Shown here piece by piece: positions 36,032 to 44,795 of a stretch of 64,000 nt of DNA. The number at the start of each line of letters is the position of its first letter. Within the stretch, counting starts at the first letter, position 1. Both the position numbers and the translations under genes were made by a program. The notes beneath the pieces are model-generated. The model ran no database searches and was not told the DNA's origin. It worked only from the letters and a program-made list of their open reading frames with translations. Source of the stretch: JAPPFW01 sp965231815 (GTDB lineage: Bacteria > Actinomycetota > Acidimicrobiia > Spongiisociales > Spongiisociaceae); contig OZ246890.1 in assembly GCA_965231815.1 (NCBI GenBank), positions 3,658,001 to 3,722,000 of the forward strand, in the 5' to 3' direction.

Positions 36032-36366
36032 GGTTTGCTCTGAGTTCCGGGTTTCTCGTGAGCATGATCGTCACGGTAATGGTGTTCCTGGCCGACTTCG
36101 CCGTATGGACCAATGACCGGGAACTGGCATACGAGATTGCATCCCACGATCTGCGGAGCCTGATGGCGGACTGCGGGGAAGATCTGGTGTGCAACCAGCC
36201 GCCGGCAACCGCCTGCCGGCACCCCAACGACGTTGTTGAGGTACACGCCGACCTTGGCCCACGCCGACGGTTCCCCCTCGGATCAGCGAACGCCGACGCG
36301 TCCGTCTACTTCGACGCCGGGTCGATCGGCATCGACACAAGCGCGCTGAAGCAGTGCGGCCCATGA
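36028..36366 (+). CDS. Small pseudopilin-like membrane protein
   Basis: 112 residues; the ATG overlaps the previous stop by four bases. An N-terminal helix (FALSSGFLVSMIVTVMVFLA) precedes an extracellular domain with five Cys, including ending QCGP. No family recognised. Tight coupling makes a role in the same pilus likely. Confidence 0.5.
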   Translation: MRFALSSGFLVSMIVTVMVFLADFAVWTNDRELAYEIASHDLRSLMADCGEDLVCNQPPATACRHPNDVVEVHADLGPRRRFPLGSANADASVYFDAGSIGIDTSALKQCGP

Positions 36367-36442
36367 CTGAGCGTAAGCAGCAAACACCCGACGAGATATC
36401 ACAACCAACCGACCTGTTAACCGGATTCCAAGGAGGACATCC

Positions 36443-37612
36443 ATGACCGACCACACGACATCCTCCAGAAGACGCTTCTGGATATGGGGTACCGCCGGAG
36501 CGCTAGCCCTGGCAGGCATCGGACTCTGGGCTATGGCGGCAAGCGCGCCGACTACCGCCCAACCATCGACCACCACTCTGGCGGCAGTTGCTGAAACTAC
36601 CGAGGTGGTCGCGGCTTCCACCATCGCAACGACATCGGTCACCAGGACAGATCCGACCGTGACCCTTCCGACCCGGACGGTGACGGTTCCCTCGCCGGGG
36701 AGAGCCGAGACGGTCACGACCCTAGCGCCGGCAGGGACGGTCGCGGCAGAACCACACATCAGCGAACCGACCACAATCCCCATCACGTCCACAACGGCGC
36801 GGGGAACCACTTTCGGACCGGTCACCACTGTGGCGCCCGAAACAACCACCACCCTGGCACCCGAAACTGCCGTCGAGAATCTCGCCCCTCCCGCCGAGGA
36901 GAGTGACCACGATCATCACGACGAGGGAACACCTAGCGGAGACAACTGCCACATCCACAGCCACGCCGTGACTCCGGAATGCCATCCCGAGGAGTTCCCG
37001 ACTACAACCGCTCCCGACCCGTCAGCGAGCGGGGACTGCCCGGGCAACTTCCACCAGTGGTTCATGGTCCGTGACGAATGCGTGCTGGGGGAGGTAAGGA
37101 AGGAGTTTCTTGCTTTCGACGCCGGTAGCCACCAGCAACGCTTGGAATCCATCCGCGACGGCTATCTGCTGGAAGAGGTGTTCGCCGAGTCGCAAGCCGC
37201 CGCCGAGCTTTACTTCGGGAAGGAAGCAGCCAACGACCTCTCCACCTGGACCAGCATGTACGCGGACGTCGACAACCGCAGCACCCGGCGGGTGGATCTG
37301 TACGGGGCACAGTGGGTCGACCATGATCGGATCGACGTCCGGATACGCACCGTGATGGCGGACGGCAGCTTCGCCTGGGCGTGGAACGTAGTGCCCTTCA
37401 CCTACGTCGACGGCCAATGGAAGATCAGCTACCAGGGTTTCTGCCGGTTCGTCGAGGCCTCCATCGAGTCGGTGCAGGAATTCGGTGGGACGGCCAACCC
37501 GTGCCCCCCTGACCCCCGCCCGCAGATCGTCGAGCTGGAATACATATACGCGGCCTACGACCCCACCGACGATCCCACCCGTACCGAAGTCAACCTGACC
37601 CCCGGCTGGTAA
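36443..37612 (+). CDS. Membrane-anchored protein with His-rich segment and NTF2-like domain
   Basis: 389 residues, preceded by AAGGAGG. One membrane helix (about 13-31) is followed by about 110 residues of Thr/Ala/Val/Pro-rich linker. A His-rich stretch (ESDHDHHDEG, then CHIHSHAVTPECHPEE) could bind zinc or copper. The C-terminal domain (about 205-389) looks NTF2-like: FLAFDAGSHQQRLESIRDG, an acidic central strand set, and FTYVDGQWKISYQGFCRFV. It faces outward and follows the pilus genes by 76 bp; a surface or scaffold role is inferred. Confidence 0.6.
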   Translation: MTDHTTSSRRRFWIWGTAGALALAGIGLWAMAASAPTTAQPSTTTLAAVAETTEVVAASTIATTSVTRTDPTVTLPTRTVTVPSPGRAETVTTLAPAGTVAAEPHISEPTTIPITSTTARGTTFGPVTTVAPETTTTLAPETAVENLAPPAEESDHDHHDEGTPSGDNCHIHSHAVTPECHPEEFPTTTAPDPSASGDCPGNFHQWFMVRDECVLGEVRKEFLAFDAGSHQQRLESIRDGYLLEEVFAESQAAAELYFGKEAANDLSTWTSMYADVDNRSTRRVDLYGAQWVDHDRIDVRIRTVMADGSFAWAWNVVPFTYVDGQWKISYQGFCRFVEASIESVQEFGGTANPCPPDPRPQIVELEYIYAAYDPTDDPTRTEVNLTPGW

Positions 37613-37631
37613 GAGCGGAAGGAGGAATCCC

Positions 37632-40040
37632 TTGGTACGCCGACTCTCGACCTCCCCTATCCTCTGGTTCGCTATCGTGATCACCCTGGCCGTCTGCCTG
37701 GTGTTGGTGGGCACGGAATCGGAAACCGCCGCCCACGAGGGTCACGACGAGGATCTGTGGGAGTTCACTTGGAACCGTGGGACGACGGAGCGACTGCTGC
37801 GCTATCGGTTCTGGCATTACAACACCTACAAGAAACAGCGCTGTGGTCGCCATGAGCGGTTCCAACGCGACTGTGCGCACTGGGTCAATACAGAAATAAC
37901 CCGAACCCGATCAGAGGACAGCTGTGCGGCCCGGCCCCAATGGGTGGTAGCCGAACTCGACGCCAACCGCAACCAACAGGAACCTGACCCGCCCAGCCGG
38001 TCAACCTGCAATCGCCACGGCACGTACTACGAGGGCATCTCCAGATGGATATTCACGAGCCACGAGACCAAGCGCACTGAGATCGACCGCACCACGGGGC
38101 CCCTCCGCTGCCGGCTGCCGATAACCGGAATCCAGTCGGCGGCCACATCGACGGATACTTCTCCACCGGGCGGGAAATGGACGGTCTACAAATCGTCACG
38201 TACCTTCCCGAGCCGAGGCACGCCCGCCCGTTGTGGTTATTGGTCGAGCGCACGCCCGCATCCGGCTCGTACGGCGCCAACGACAACCACCACCCCGGCG
38301 CGTAGCGGAGCATGGAAAGGGACTTGCTCGTTCTCGCTCGAGCTGGGTCGTTCGTATTCGGAACGCCTCCCTACCTATTCGGGCGATCGGGTGTCGGGCT
38401 ACTCCTACTCGGGCGCCGTGCCGGATGGGATGGCCGTGCGAGGGTCTCCACCGAAGTTAATCGGAGCGCCGACCGAGCTCGGAACCTTCTCGGGTTCTCT
38501 TCGAGCACGCCTATCAGGGGGAGAGGACGCCACCCTGTCCTGCACCTTCCGGGTGTCGGGTCGTCCAGAACCAACAACCACCACCACGCCGCGCCCTACC
38601 CGGGAACCCGGCTGGCTGAGCACTTGTTACGTAACGATGCAGCTCGGCGAGAGCTACGGCACCAGACTCGAGCCGGAAGAACCTCTGCCCTGGTACCGGG
38701 GAGCGGACCAGGTGCGTTACTCGGGGCGTCGGCCACCCGGCGTTAGCCACACCCGGATCGAAGGTGAGGCATACCTGTTCGGTACCCCGTCGAAGGAGGG
38801 TGCCTTCAAGGGTCGGGTAACTGCCTGGAAAGGCCGTAAACGTCTATCTACCCAAGACTGCCTGATCGTGGTGAGAGGCGGTACATGGAATCCATCTGCC
38901 TGCCAGTTCTTTCTCGAAGAAGGCAAAACCTACAACCTGACGATGCCGCGCTACTCGGGAATACGGGTTGATCGCTACTACGCATCCGGTGGCCTGCCGC
39001 CGGGCCTGTCATCCTCTGGTACTCGAGTAATCGGAACGCCCACGACCGGTGGGACTTGGTCGGTTTCGTGGACCGCAGTGATCGACAACGTATCGACCCG
39101 CCCTCGCATTACCTGCACATTCAATGTGGAGTCTCGAGACCTGTCGAGCTGGTCGGGAGCCTGTGACTGGACGTTCACGGTGGGGTATTCCTACACCCGT
39201 CTCCTGCCGGTGGCGGAAGGCGCCACTATCCATCGTTGGGTGGGAAACGTCCCCGACGGGATGAGGATGCGGATCGTCCGGTCAGGGAGTATCCGGGCAC
39301 AGCAACTGTCTGGACAACCGACTACGGAGGGAATCTGGGGAGGAACCGTGGTCCCGAGCAGTCCACGTCCGGACGGGGTGGACAACCTGGAGTGCTCGTT
39401 CGAGGTCCTCCCCGGACCGAACCCGGTGCAATGCTCGTTGACCCTGCCGGCTTCGGAGCTTCTCCGTATCCGTGACGAGATCGAGTGGCATTCTGACCTG
39501 TCTCGGACGAGCGGCGCCACCGACCTTCCGGGTGGGCACGCCTACATGTTCACTACCGGGGATCCCGGCGTGGCTGGGGGGAGTCCTCGTATCTGGCCCT
39601 GGTGGTCGTCCGACGACGCCCTGACGGCGACCGATACAACCGGCTGCCAGTGGCGTATGACCAGGGTCGTCTCGGCCGCCCGGCCGGTTTTCCCATGGTT
39701 CGGAGATGGCCTGGGCACCATCCGCCAAGCTGCCCCGGCAATGTACAAGCAGTGGCAGGCAGCGACATCTGCACAGCGGAAGGAAGCCGAAGCTACAGCC
39801 CGGCGGGTACTGCGTAGGGTCGGGCTGGGAACTCCGGAGGATCGGAAGTGGGTGGGTAAGGCATGCCGACCGGGTGACATACCTGCGCGAGACTGCGTAT
39901 GGGGGTTCCCGTTCCCCGGTGTCTGGGAATGGTCACTGACCGTTCGTTACCGGTCTGATGATGACTCCGAGGAGCGAGATCTGATTCTCGCCTCCGGAGC
40001 CACCCGTTTCTGGCGCTTCGCCGATCAAGCGGGCGGATAG
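37632..40040 (+). CDS. Large surface protein with four Cys-bracketed Ig-like modules
   Basis: 802 residues from a TTG preceded by GGAAGGAGGAATCCC. An N-terminal signal or anchor helix (about 10-27) is followed by a Cys-containing domain with N/R/H-rich text, then a Thr linker. Four modules run C232-C304, C332-C410, C424-C495 and C511-C588, each 70-80 residues between the Cys pair. Each has a strand set like the cadherin-type putative Ig domain (GGLPPGLSSSGTRVIGTPTT is the clearest). A C-terminal domain of about 200 residues has WPWWSSDDALTATDTTGCQW and PFPGVWEWSLTVRYRSDDD. It is probably a cell-surface adhesin or pilus-tip partner; no close relative is recognised. Confidence 0.65.
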   Translation: MVRRLSTSPILWFAIVITLAVCLVLVGTESETAAHEGHDEDLWEFTWNRGTTERLLRYRFWHYNTYKKQRCGRHERFQRDCAHWVNTEITRTRSEDSCAARPQWVVAELDANRNQQEPDPPSRSTCNRHGTYYEGISRWIFTSHETKRTEIDRTTGPLRCRLPITGIQSAATSTDTSPPGGKWTVYKSSRTFPSRGTPARCGYWSSARPHPARTAPTTTTTPARSGAWKGTCSFSLELGRSYSERLPTYSGDRVSGYSYSGAVPDGMAVRGSPPKLIGAPTELGTFSGSLRARLSGGEDATLSCTFRVSGRPEPTTTTTPRPTREPGWLSTCYVTMQLGESYGTRLEPEEPLPWYRGADQVRYSGRRPPGVSHTRIEGEAYLFGTPSKEGAFKGRVTAWKGRKRLSTQDCLIVVRGGTWNPSACQFFLEEGKTYNLTMPRYSGIRVDRYYASGGLPPGLSSSGTRVIGTPTTGGTWSVSWTAVIDNVSTRPRITCTFNVESRDLSSWSGACDWTFTVGYSYTRLLPVAEGATIHRWVGNVPDGMRMRIVRSGSIRAQQLSGQPTTEGIWGGTVVPSSPRPDGVDNLECSFEVLPGPNPVQCSLTLPASELLRIRDEIEWHSDLSRTSGATDLPGGHAYMFTTGDPGVAGGSPRIWPWWSSDDALTATDTTGCQWRMTRVVSAARPVFPWFGDGLGTIRQAAPAMYKQWQAATSAQRKEAEATARRVLRRVGLGTPEDRKWVGKACRPGDIPARDCVWGFPFPGVWEWSLTVRYRSDDDSEERDLILASGATRFWRFADQAGG

Positions 40041-40140
40041 GCGGCGTCAATGGCGGAGATTGCGGTCCATACCTTGCTAGACCGGCGACGGATCCGCAGA
40101 GGCCCGGCCGGCCTCCGCCGGGTTCGCCGATCAGCCCTAG

Positions 40141-41957
40141 CCCTGATTATTCATGGGTGTGGGGTTCGGGTTTGGTCGGGGGTGGGGTTTTAGGCTGTTG
40201 ACCTGGTGTTTTGGGTGTTGTGGTTGGTGTTTTGTGGTGTTGTGGGGTTTCACCTGGTGGGTGAAGGGGTGTGGTGGGGGGAACGGTGTTTGTTCGGGGG
40301 TGTTTGACGCGGGTGTGCCCTCCCGGTCTGCGATAATTGAGTGTAAGAAAAAGCCCGTATCGCTGAGGGGAGGGCATCCGCATGATGAAGGTTACCAGCA
40401 CGACGAAGCGGCTGCGTGTTGAGGTGGACGACTCGGGGGTGGTGGGCCATGTCGGGTTGTGGTTATTGGGCGGGTTCGCGGATCGTCTGGGGGTGGGTGA
40501 CGTTTTGTCGGGGGTGTTCGACAGGTCGGGTGTGGTTCATGATCGGGGGAAGGTGTTGGTGCATGCGATGTTGATGCTTGCGGGGGGTGGGGAGTGCTGC
40601 ACGGATGTGGAGTTCCTGCGTTCTGAGCCGGGGTTGTTCGGTTCGACGGTGTCGGACTCGACGTTGTACCGGACGATGCGCAGCATCGACAAACAAAGGC
40701 GGGTCGGCCTCGCCGGGGCGTTGGCCGGGGTTCGGGAACGGGTATGGAACAAAGTGGACACCGACCCGACCTCTGCGGTGGTGTTGGACATCGACGCGTC
40801 GGTTCATGTGGTTCATTCCGAGAACAAGGAGGGTGCGGCGCCGACGTATAAACGCAGCTACGGGTTTCATCCGATTTATTGTTTCTCCGATTTGTCGGGG
40901 GAGTGCCTGTCGGTGTTGCTGCGTCCCGGCAACGCCGGGGCGAACACCGTCGCGGATCATGTGCAGGTCCTGGACCAGGCTATCGAAGCGTTGCCCGAAC
41001 ACATAAGGGTGGGGCACCGACCCGGCGACAACGAAAACACAGCCCGGCGGGAGATAAGGGTCCGTGCGGATTCGGCGGCCGGTCCCTCATTCGCGAAGAA
41101 ATGCCGGGAACGCAGGGTCGGGTTCAGTTTCGTAGCCCGCAAAACCGGGCGGATACAGGAAGCCATCAACCTCATCGACGTGGACGACCCCCGCTGGAAA
41201 CCAGCCGTCCCGAACCGGCCGACCACAAGCAACAACAGCGAACCCCGAGCTCATGTCGCGGACCTGACCGACTTGGTCGAAGCCGGGAACTGGCCGCCGG
41301 GGGCCCGACTCGTCGTACGACGCGAACCCCGCCACCCCGGCGCGCAGCGTTCCCTCTTCCCCTCAGACGACTACCGCTACTGGGGACACTGGACCGACAA
41401 CCCCGCCGACGCTGCAGAAGCCGACGCCGACATGCGCGCCCACGCCCGGGTCGAAGACCACATAGCCCGACTCAAAACCAGCGGTGCGCAACGGTTCCCG
41501 TTCACCGACCTCGAAACCAACCACGCCTGGCTGGCTCTCGTCACCTGGGCCGACACCCTGGTCCGCTGGTTCCAACACCTCACCCTCGCCGGTACCCGCC
41601 TCCGGCGGGCCCGACCCAAAACATTACGCTGGGCACTATGGCACACCCCCGCCAAGCTCATAAACCACGCCCGACAAAAAATCATACGCATCCCACAAAC
41701 CTGGCCCACCGCACCCCTAATCACCAGCATCCACCAACACCTCCAAACCATCTAACCAACCCCGACACGCCGCACCGAACCGCACACACCCAACCCGAAC
41801 ACGCCCCGAACCGGGAAGCCCAACCGAAACAACACACCACCCCCGCAAACCCGGCACGGTTCAACGCATCAGACCCCCCACCCCGGCGAACACCACCCCA
41901 AACACCCCCAAAACCAGCCGAAACCCGCCCCCCAAGTCGCACCGTGAATAATCAGGG
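40141..41957 (+). mobile_element. Complete IS1380-family insertion sequence
   Basis: The element is 1,817 bp with 13-bp perfect terminal inverted repeats, CCCTGATTATTCA at 40141 and its complement ending at 41957. It is flanked by a 4-bp target duplication CTAG (40137-40140 and 41958-41961). The left 240 bp are G/T-rich and the right 200 bp are A/C-rich, a mirror-image strand skew. It contains one transposase gene. The right duplication supplies the stop codon of the CopZ-like gene, whose frame it therefore leaves intact. Confidence 0.93.
40382..41755 (+). CDS. IS1380-family DDE transposase
   Basis: 457 residues, intact. It begins MMKVTSTTKRLRVEVDDSG and has VVLDIDASVHVVHSENKEG (first Asp), RVRADSAAGPSFAKKCRERR (second Asp) and ARVEDHIARLKTSGAQRFPF (Glu region), the order of the family. 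Codon use differs from neighbours, with A/C-rich 3' codons. It could mobilise, in trans, the two MITEs that share its ends. Confidence 0.92.
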   Translation: MMKVTSTTKRLRVEVDDSGVVGHVGLWLLGGFADRLGVGDVLSGVFDRSGVVHDRGKVLVHAMLMLAGGGECCTDVEFLRSEPGLFGSTVSDSTLYRTMRSIDKQRRVGLAGALAGVRERVWNKVDTDPTSAVVLDIDASVHVVHSENKEGAAPTYKRSYGFHPIYCFSDLSGECLSVLLRPGNAGANTVADHVQVLDQAIEALPEHIRVGHRPGDNENTARREIRVRADSAAGPSFAKKCRERRVGFSFVARKTGRIQEAINLIDVDDPRWKPAVPNRPTTSNNSEPRAHVADLTDLVEAGNWPPGARLVVRREPRHPGAQRSLFPSDDYRYWGHWTDNPADAAEADADMRAHARVEDHIARLKTSGAQRFPFTDLETNHAWLALVTWADTLVRWFQHLTLAGTRLRRARPKTLRWALWHTPAKLINHARQKIIRIPQTWPTAPLITSIHQHLQTI

Positions 41958-42209
41958 CTAGGCCCGGGGAGTCATGGTATAGCCGGCCTCTGCCACGGCC
42001 GCGATGAGATCGTCAATGGAGGCTGCGGAACTAACCCCGACTCTGGCCTCACCGGATTCCAGATCGACGCTCGCGTCATCAACGCCGTCCTGGCCGGCCA
42101 ATACCTGCTCGATCCGGGCCACGCACGAACCGCACGACATTCCGGTCACATTGAAGTGAGCAACCCGAGGGTCACTACGTGGGGAGGGTCGCTTCTTCCG
42201 CCATCTCAT
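41958..42209 (-). CDS. copZ: Stand-alone HMA copper chaperone (CopZ-like)
   Basis: 83 residues from an ATG with GGAGG five bases upstream; the longer in-frame starts up to 42530 lack such a site. A basic N-terminus (MRWRKKRPSPRSDPR) precedes one HMA domain with the metal motif GMSCGSCVARIEQVLAGQDG. This segment is almost identical to the N-terminal HMA of CopA (27816-30035), so the two are likely related by duplication and act on the same copper pool. The stop codon TAG falls in the IS1380 target duplication, so insertion occurred exactly at the gene's end. Confidence 0.85.
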   Translation of the reverse strand: MRWRKKRPSPRSDPRVAHFNVTGMSCGSCVARIEQVLAGQDGVDDASVDLESGEARVGVSSAASIDDLIAAVAEAGYTMTPRA

Positions 42210-42356
42210 ACAAACCTCCGATCGCAAGAACCGACAGCCATTCATAACGCTCCACACCGGGTTGCGGATCGTCCGCATGTGGCACAAACACTTAAGTATA
42301 GGGAACAAGGAGGAGGCGTCGAGTGTTGTATAGGATAGTAATCGAAAGGGGTGCTC

Positions 42357-42548
42357 GTGGTTGACACACTCGGGGGCTCTAAGCTGCGCGGACGTGTTCG
42401 TCCTTCCCGTGCCTACGCTGCCGGTAGGGTCTGCCGGAAGCGCGGCTGCTCCACCAAAATCTCTATCTACAACCGCAGGGAGTACTGCAACGCACATGCT
42501 CCCATTCACTTCCCCAGGGTACGAGGCCACATCATCGCCAAGACGTGA
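42357..42548 (+). CDS. Short Cys/His zinc-ribbon-like protein
   Basis: 63 residues from the GTG that has AAAGGGG five bases upstream. The core RVCRKRGCSTKISIYNRREY then CNAH shows the pattern C-x4-C-x12-C-x2-H of small actinobacterial putative zinc-binding proteins (R-x-C-x3-GC-x-T-x2-S-x-YN). The N-terminus is basic. Function unknown; it may bind nucleic acid. A GTG two codons earlier (42351) is an alternative start. Confidence 0.55.
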   Translation: MVDTLGGSKLRGRVRPSRAYAAGRVCRKRGCSTKISIYNRREYCNAHAPIHFPRVRGHIIAKT

Positions 42549-42647
42549 GGGTTATCTCTCCGTCGTGACCTTGCGGCGGAGGCCAGGATGGCGGCAAAAG
42601 CCGACAATCCGGCCACCCCTCAAGTAGACCATCTACTTGGGTCACGC

Positions 42648-42680
42648 GCCTGTGAGGAGCCGGGAAGGCGCCTCACAGGC
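42648..42680. terminator. Stem-loop between convergent small gene and M3 peptidase gene
   Basis: A perfect 10-bp stem (GCCTGTGAGG and its complement) closes a 13-base loop, 12 bp beyond the M3 peptidase stop codon. A second short palindrome AAGTAG/CTACTT lies at about 42621-42637. Together they can terminate both convergent genes, although no T-run follows on either side. Confidence 0.5.
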
Positions 42681-42691
42681 TTGGCGTTGCA

Positions 42692-44647
42692 TTAGCCTTC
42701 GATACCCAACTTTCTCAGGAAAGCGTCGTTGCGGGGCTCCCTGCCCAGGAAGTCCCGCAACAGATCGTATGCATCCATCGTGCCACCGGGTTGCAACACC
42801 TTCCGCCGATAATCCATCCCCACCTTCGGAGAAAGCAAACCTTCCCCAGCAAACCTGCTGAACATATCCTGGCCAAAAACCTCGGCCCAGAGGTATCCGT
42901 AATAACCGGCGTCATATCCACCTAGGAGATGGCCGAACGAAGCGAGCATGTACGTTCCCTCGTGGTGGGGGAGCAAACCCGTCTCGGCCCGACGCCTCAG
43001 AACACTCATGGTGTCGACCGATTCGAGAGTGGTGTGCAAATCCAGATCGATCTGTCCGAGCATCATCTGTCTGAGGTTGAACAGTGCGACATTGAGATTC
43101 CTGGCATCGGCGAGGCGTCCTACCAGATCCTCCGAGATAGGCTCCCCTGTCTCATGGTGACGAGCGAAGGTCCGGAGCACCATGGGGTTCCAGCACCAGT
43201 TCTCCATTATCTGGGACGGCGCCTCCACGAAATCCCACTCGGTCCGGGTTCCACTGAAACGGGCAATGGTTGCTTGGGATAGGGAGTTATGGAGAATATG
43301 GCCGAACTCGTGGAACAGAGTGACCACCTCGTCGTGAAGAAGCAGGGCCGGTTCATCACCATGGGGACGGGTGAGGTTGGCCACGATGGCGCTAACCGGC
43401 CGGTGTTCGACTCCCGCAAGGTCGGTGCCACTAGGAACCAGAGGGAAAGCGGCGGCATGGCTGAACTTCCCGTCTCTGGGATGAAGGTCCATGTAGAAGT
43501 GGGCCAACAGGTCCCCGGACGCCGAGTCGGTCATCCGATAGGCTCGAACTTCCGGATGCCACGACGGGGCCTCTACCGGCTCGTATGTAAGACCGAAAAC
43601 CACCTGGGTCAGGTCAAAGAGACCCTGGATCACCCGGTCGAGCGGAAAATATGCCGCCACTTCGATCGGGTCCACCCCATAATCGCATTTCATCTGGCGG
43701 GTATGGCAATAGGCGCTGTCCCAACGACGAACCGGAAGATCCTCCCCTTCGGATTCGAGCAGGTCACCCATCGCAGCCAACTCCCGCATGCCCGCTTCTT
43801 CCAACGGCCCCGACAGCGACTCGTAGAACTCGATCACCGCTTCCGGACATTTGGCCATCTTGGTGCGCATCGAGTGGTGAGCCCACGACCTCGCACCGAA
43901 GATCCGAGCGATTTCCGCCCTGATCCGAAGGGCCTCCTCCAGTATGGGAGCGTTGGTCTCCCGAGCCCGATTCCCGAATCTGTACGACAAAGCCTCCCTG
44001 AGAGGTCGGCGAGGAGAGTTCTCCAAAAAGGGGATCACATCGGGATAGGCCATCGTGATCCGGTATGTATCGTCGGCCGGGCCCTTGGCCAGGCGCGCCA
44101 CATAGGAGTCGGGTAGACCTTCGAGGTCGTCGGTACCCACTTCCAAGGCGTCTTCGTACTCGGCAAGGTTGGCGGAGAACGCCACCTGCAATTCCACCAG
44201 CCGGGTACGTAATTCCCGGACACGCCTTCGCGATCCTTCCTCAAGTTCGTGCCCGGCCAGCCGGAAGTCCCTCAAGGTGTGCTCGAGCATCCTGGCTTGC
44301 TCCCCGCCGAGCCCGCCCGCTTCTTCGGTATCCGCAAAGGCCCGCACCGCTTCGTACAGGTCACGGCGAGAAATCAGATCAAGGCTCCACTTGTTCAGGC
44401 GTTCTTCGGCTTCTCGAGCAGCAACCCGAACCTGCTCGTCAGTCGATACCTGCCCGAGGAAAGGCCCATGCCCGTAGGCCACGGCAGCCACCCGAGTCAC
44501 TTGATCAAGCGGCCGGAGAGTGTTTTTGAAGGTTCTGTCACCGGAAACGGTCAGGAGGGCGGAGATCAGCGACTCGCCCCGCTCGATGGCCGTATCCACC
44601 GCCTCGGAAACCGTGTCGATGGTGATTGACGAGTAGTCGAAGAGCAT
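42692..44647 (-). CDS. M3-family zinc oligopeptidase
   Basis: 651 residues. The gluzincin motif HEFGH (LFHEFGHILHNSLSQ) gives the zinc ligands, and the third ligand and catalytic context lie in FVEAPSQIMENWCWNPMVLR. DLLAHFYMDLHPRDGKFSHA and YDAGYYGYLWAEVFGQDMFS are diagnostic of thimet oligopeptidase-type M3A enzymes. The helical N-terminal part (residues 1-250) is complete. It cleaves short peptides in the cytoplasm. It stands alone, with an upstream hairpin separating it from the next gene. Confidence 0.92.
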   Translation of the reverse strand: MLFDYSSITIDTVSEAVDTAIERGESLISALLTVSGDRTFKNTLRPLDQVTRVAAVAYGHGPFLGQVSTDEQVRVAAREAEERLNKWSLDLISRRDLYEAVRAFADTEEAGGLGGEQARMLEHTLRDFRLAGHELEEGSRRRVRELRTRLVELQVAFSANLAEYEDALEVGTDDLEGLPDSYVARLAKGPADDTYRITMAYPDVIPFLENSPRRPLREALSYRFGNRARETNAPILEEALRIRAEIARIFGARSWAHHSMRTKMAKCPEAVIEFYESLSGPLEEAGMRELAAMGDLLESEGEDLPVRRWDSAYCHTRQMKCDYGVDPIEVAAYFPLDRVIQGLFDLTQVVFGLTYEPVEAPSWHPEVRAYRMTDSASGDLLAHFYMDLHPRDGKFSHAAAFPLVPSGTDLAGVEHRPVSAIVANLTRPHGDEPALLLHDEVVTLFHEFGHILHNSLSQATIARFSGTRTEWDFVEAPSQIMENWCWNPMVLRTFARHHETGEPISEDLVGRLADARNLNVALFNLRQMMLGQIDLDLHTTLESVDTMSVLRRRAETGLLPHHEGTYMLASFGHLLGGYDAGYYGYLWAEVFGQDMFSRFAGEGLLSPKVGMDYRRKVLQPGGTMDAYDLLRDFLGREPRNDAFLRKLGIEG

Positions 44648-44670
44648 GGAGGCATTCTAATAAGGAACGT

Positions 44671-44715
44671 GATCCGTATGTGAAGTACCTAAACGGACCC
44701 ACACATACGTGGATC
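44671..44715. terminator. Imperfect inverted repeat between 44796 gene and M3 peptidase gene
   Basis: GATCCGTATGTG pairs with CACATACGTGGATC with a two-base bulge, across a 19-base loop. It lies 81 bp beyond the end of the minus-strand 44796-45752 gene and 24 bp ahead of the M3 start. It could terminate transcription or serve as a repressor site for the peptidase gene. Confidence 0.4.
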
Positions 44716-44795
44716 AAGTCCCTATCCTCGGAACGAACTCTCCCGCAAGACAAACGAACCAACGATCCAGCACACCTCGCCAGGACCTCAGACCG

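Noticed and set aside
42210..42530. Longer form of the CopZ-like protein from 42530
   Set aside because: The extra 107 residues have no HMA features, and the ATG at 42209 has GGAGG at the proper distance.
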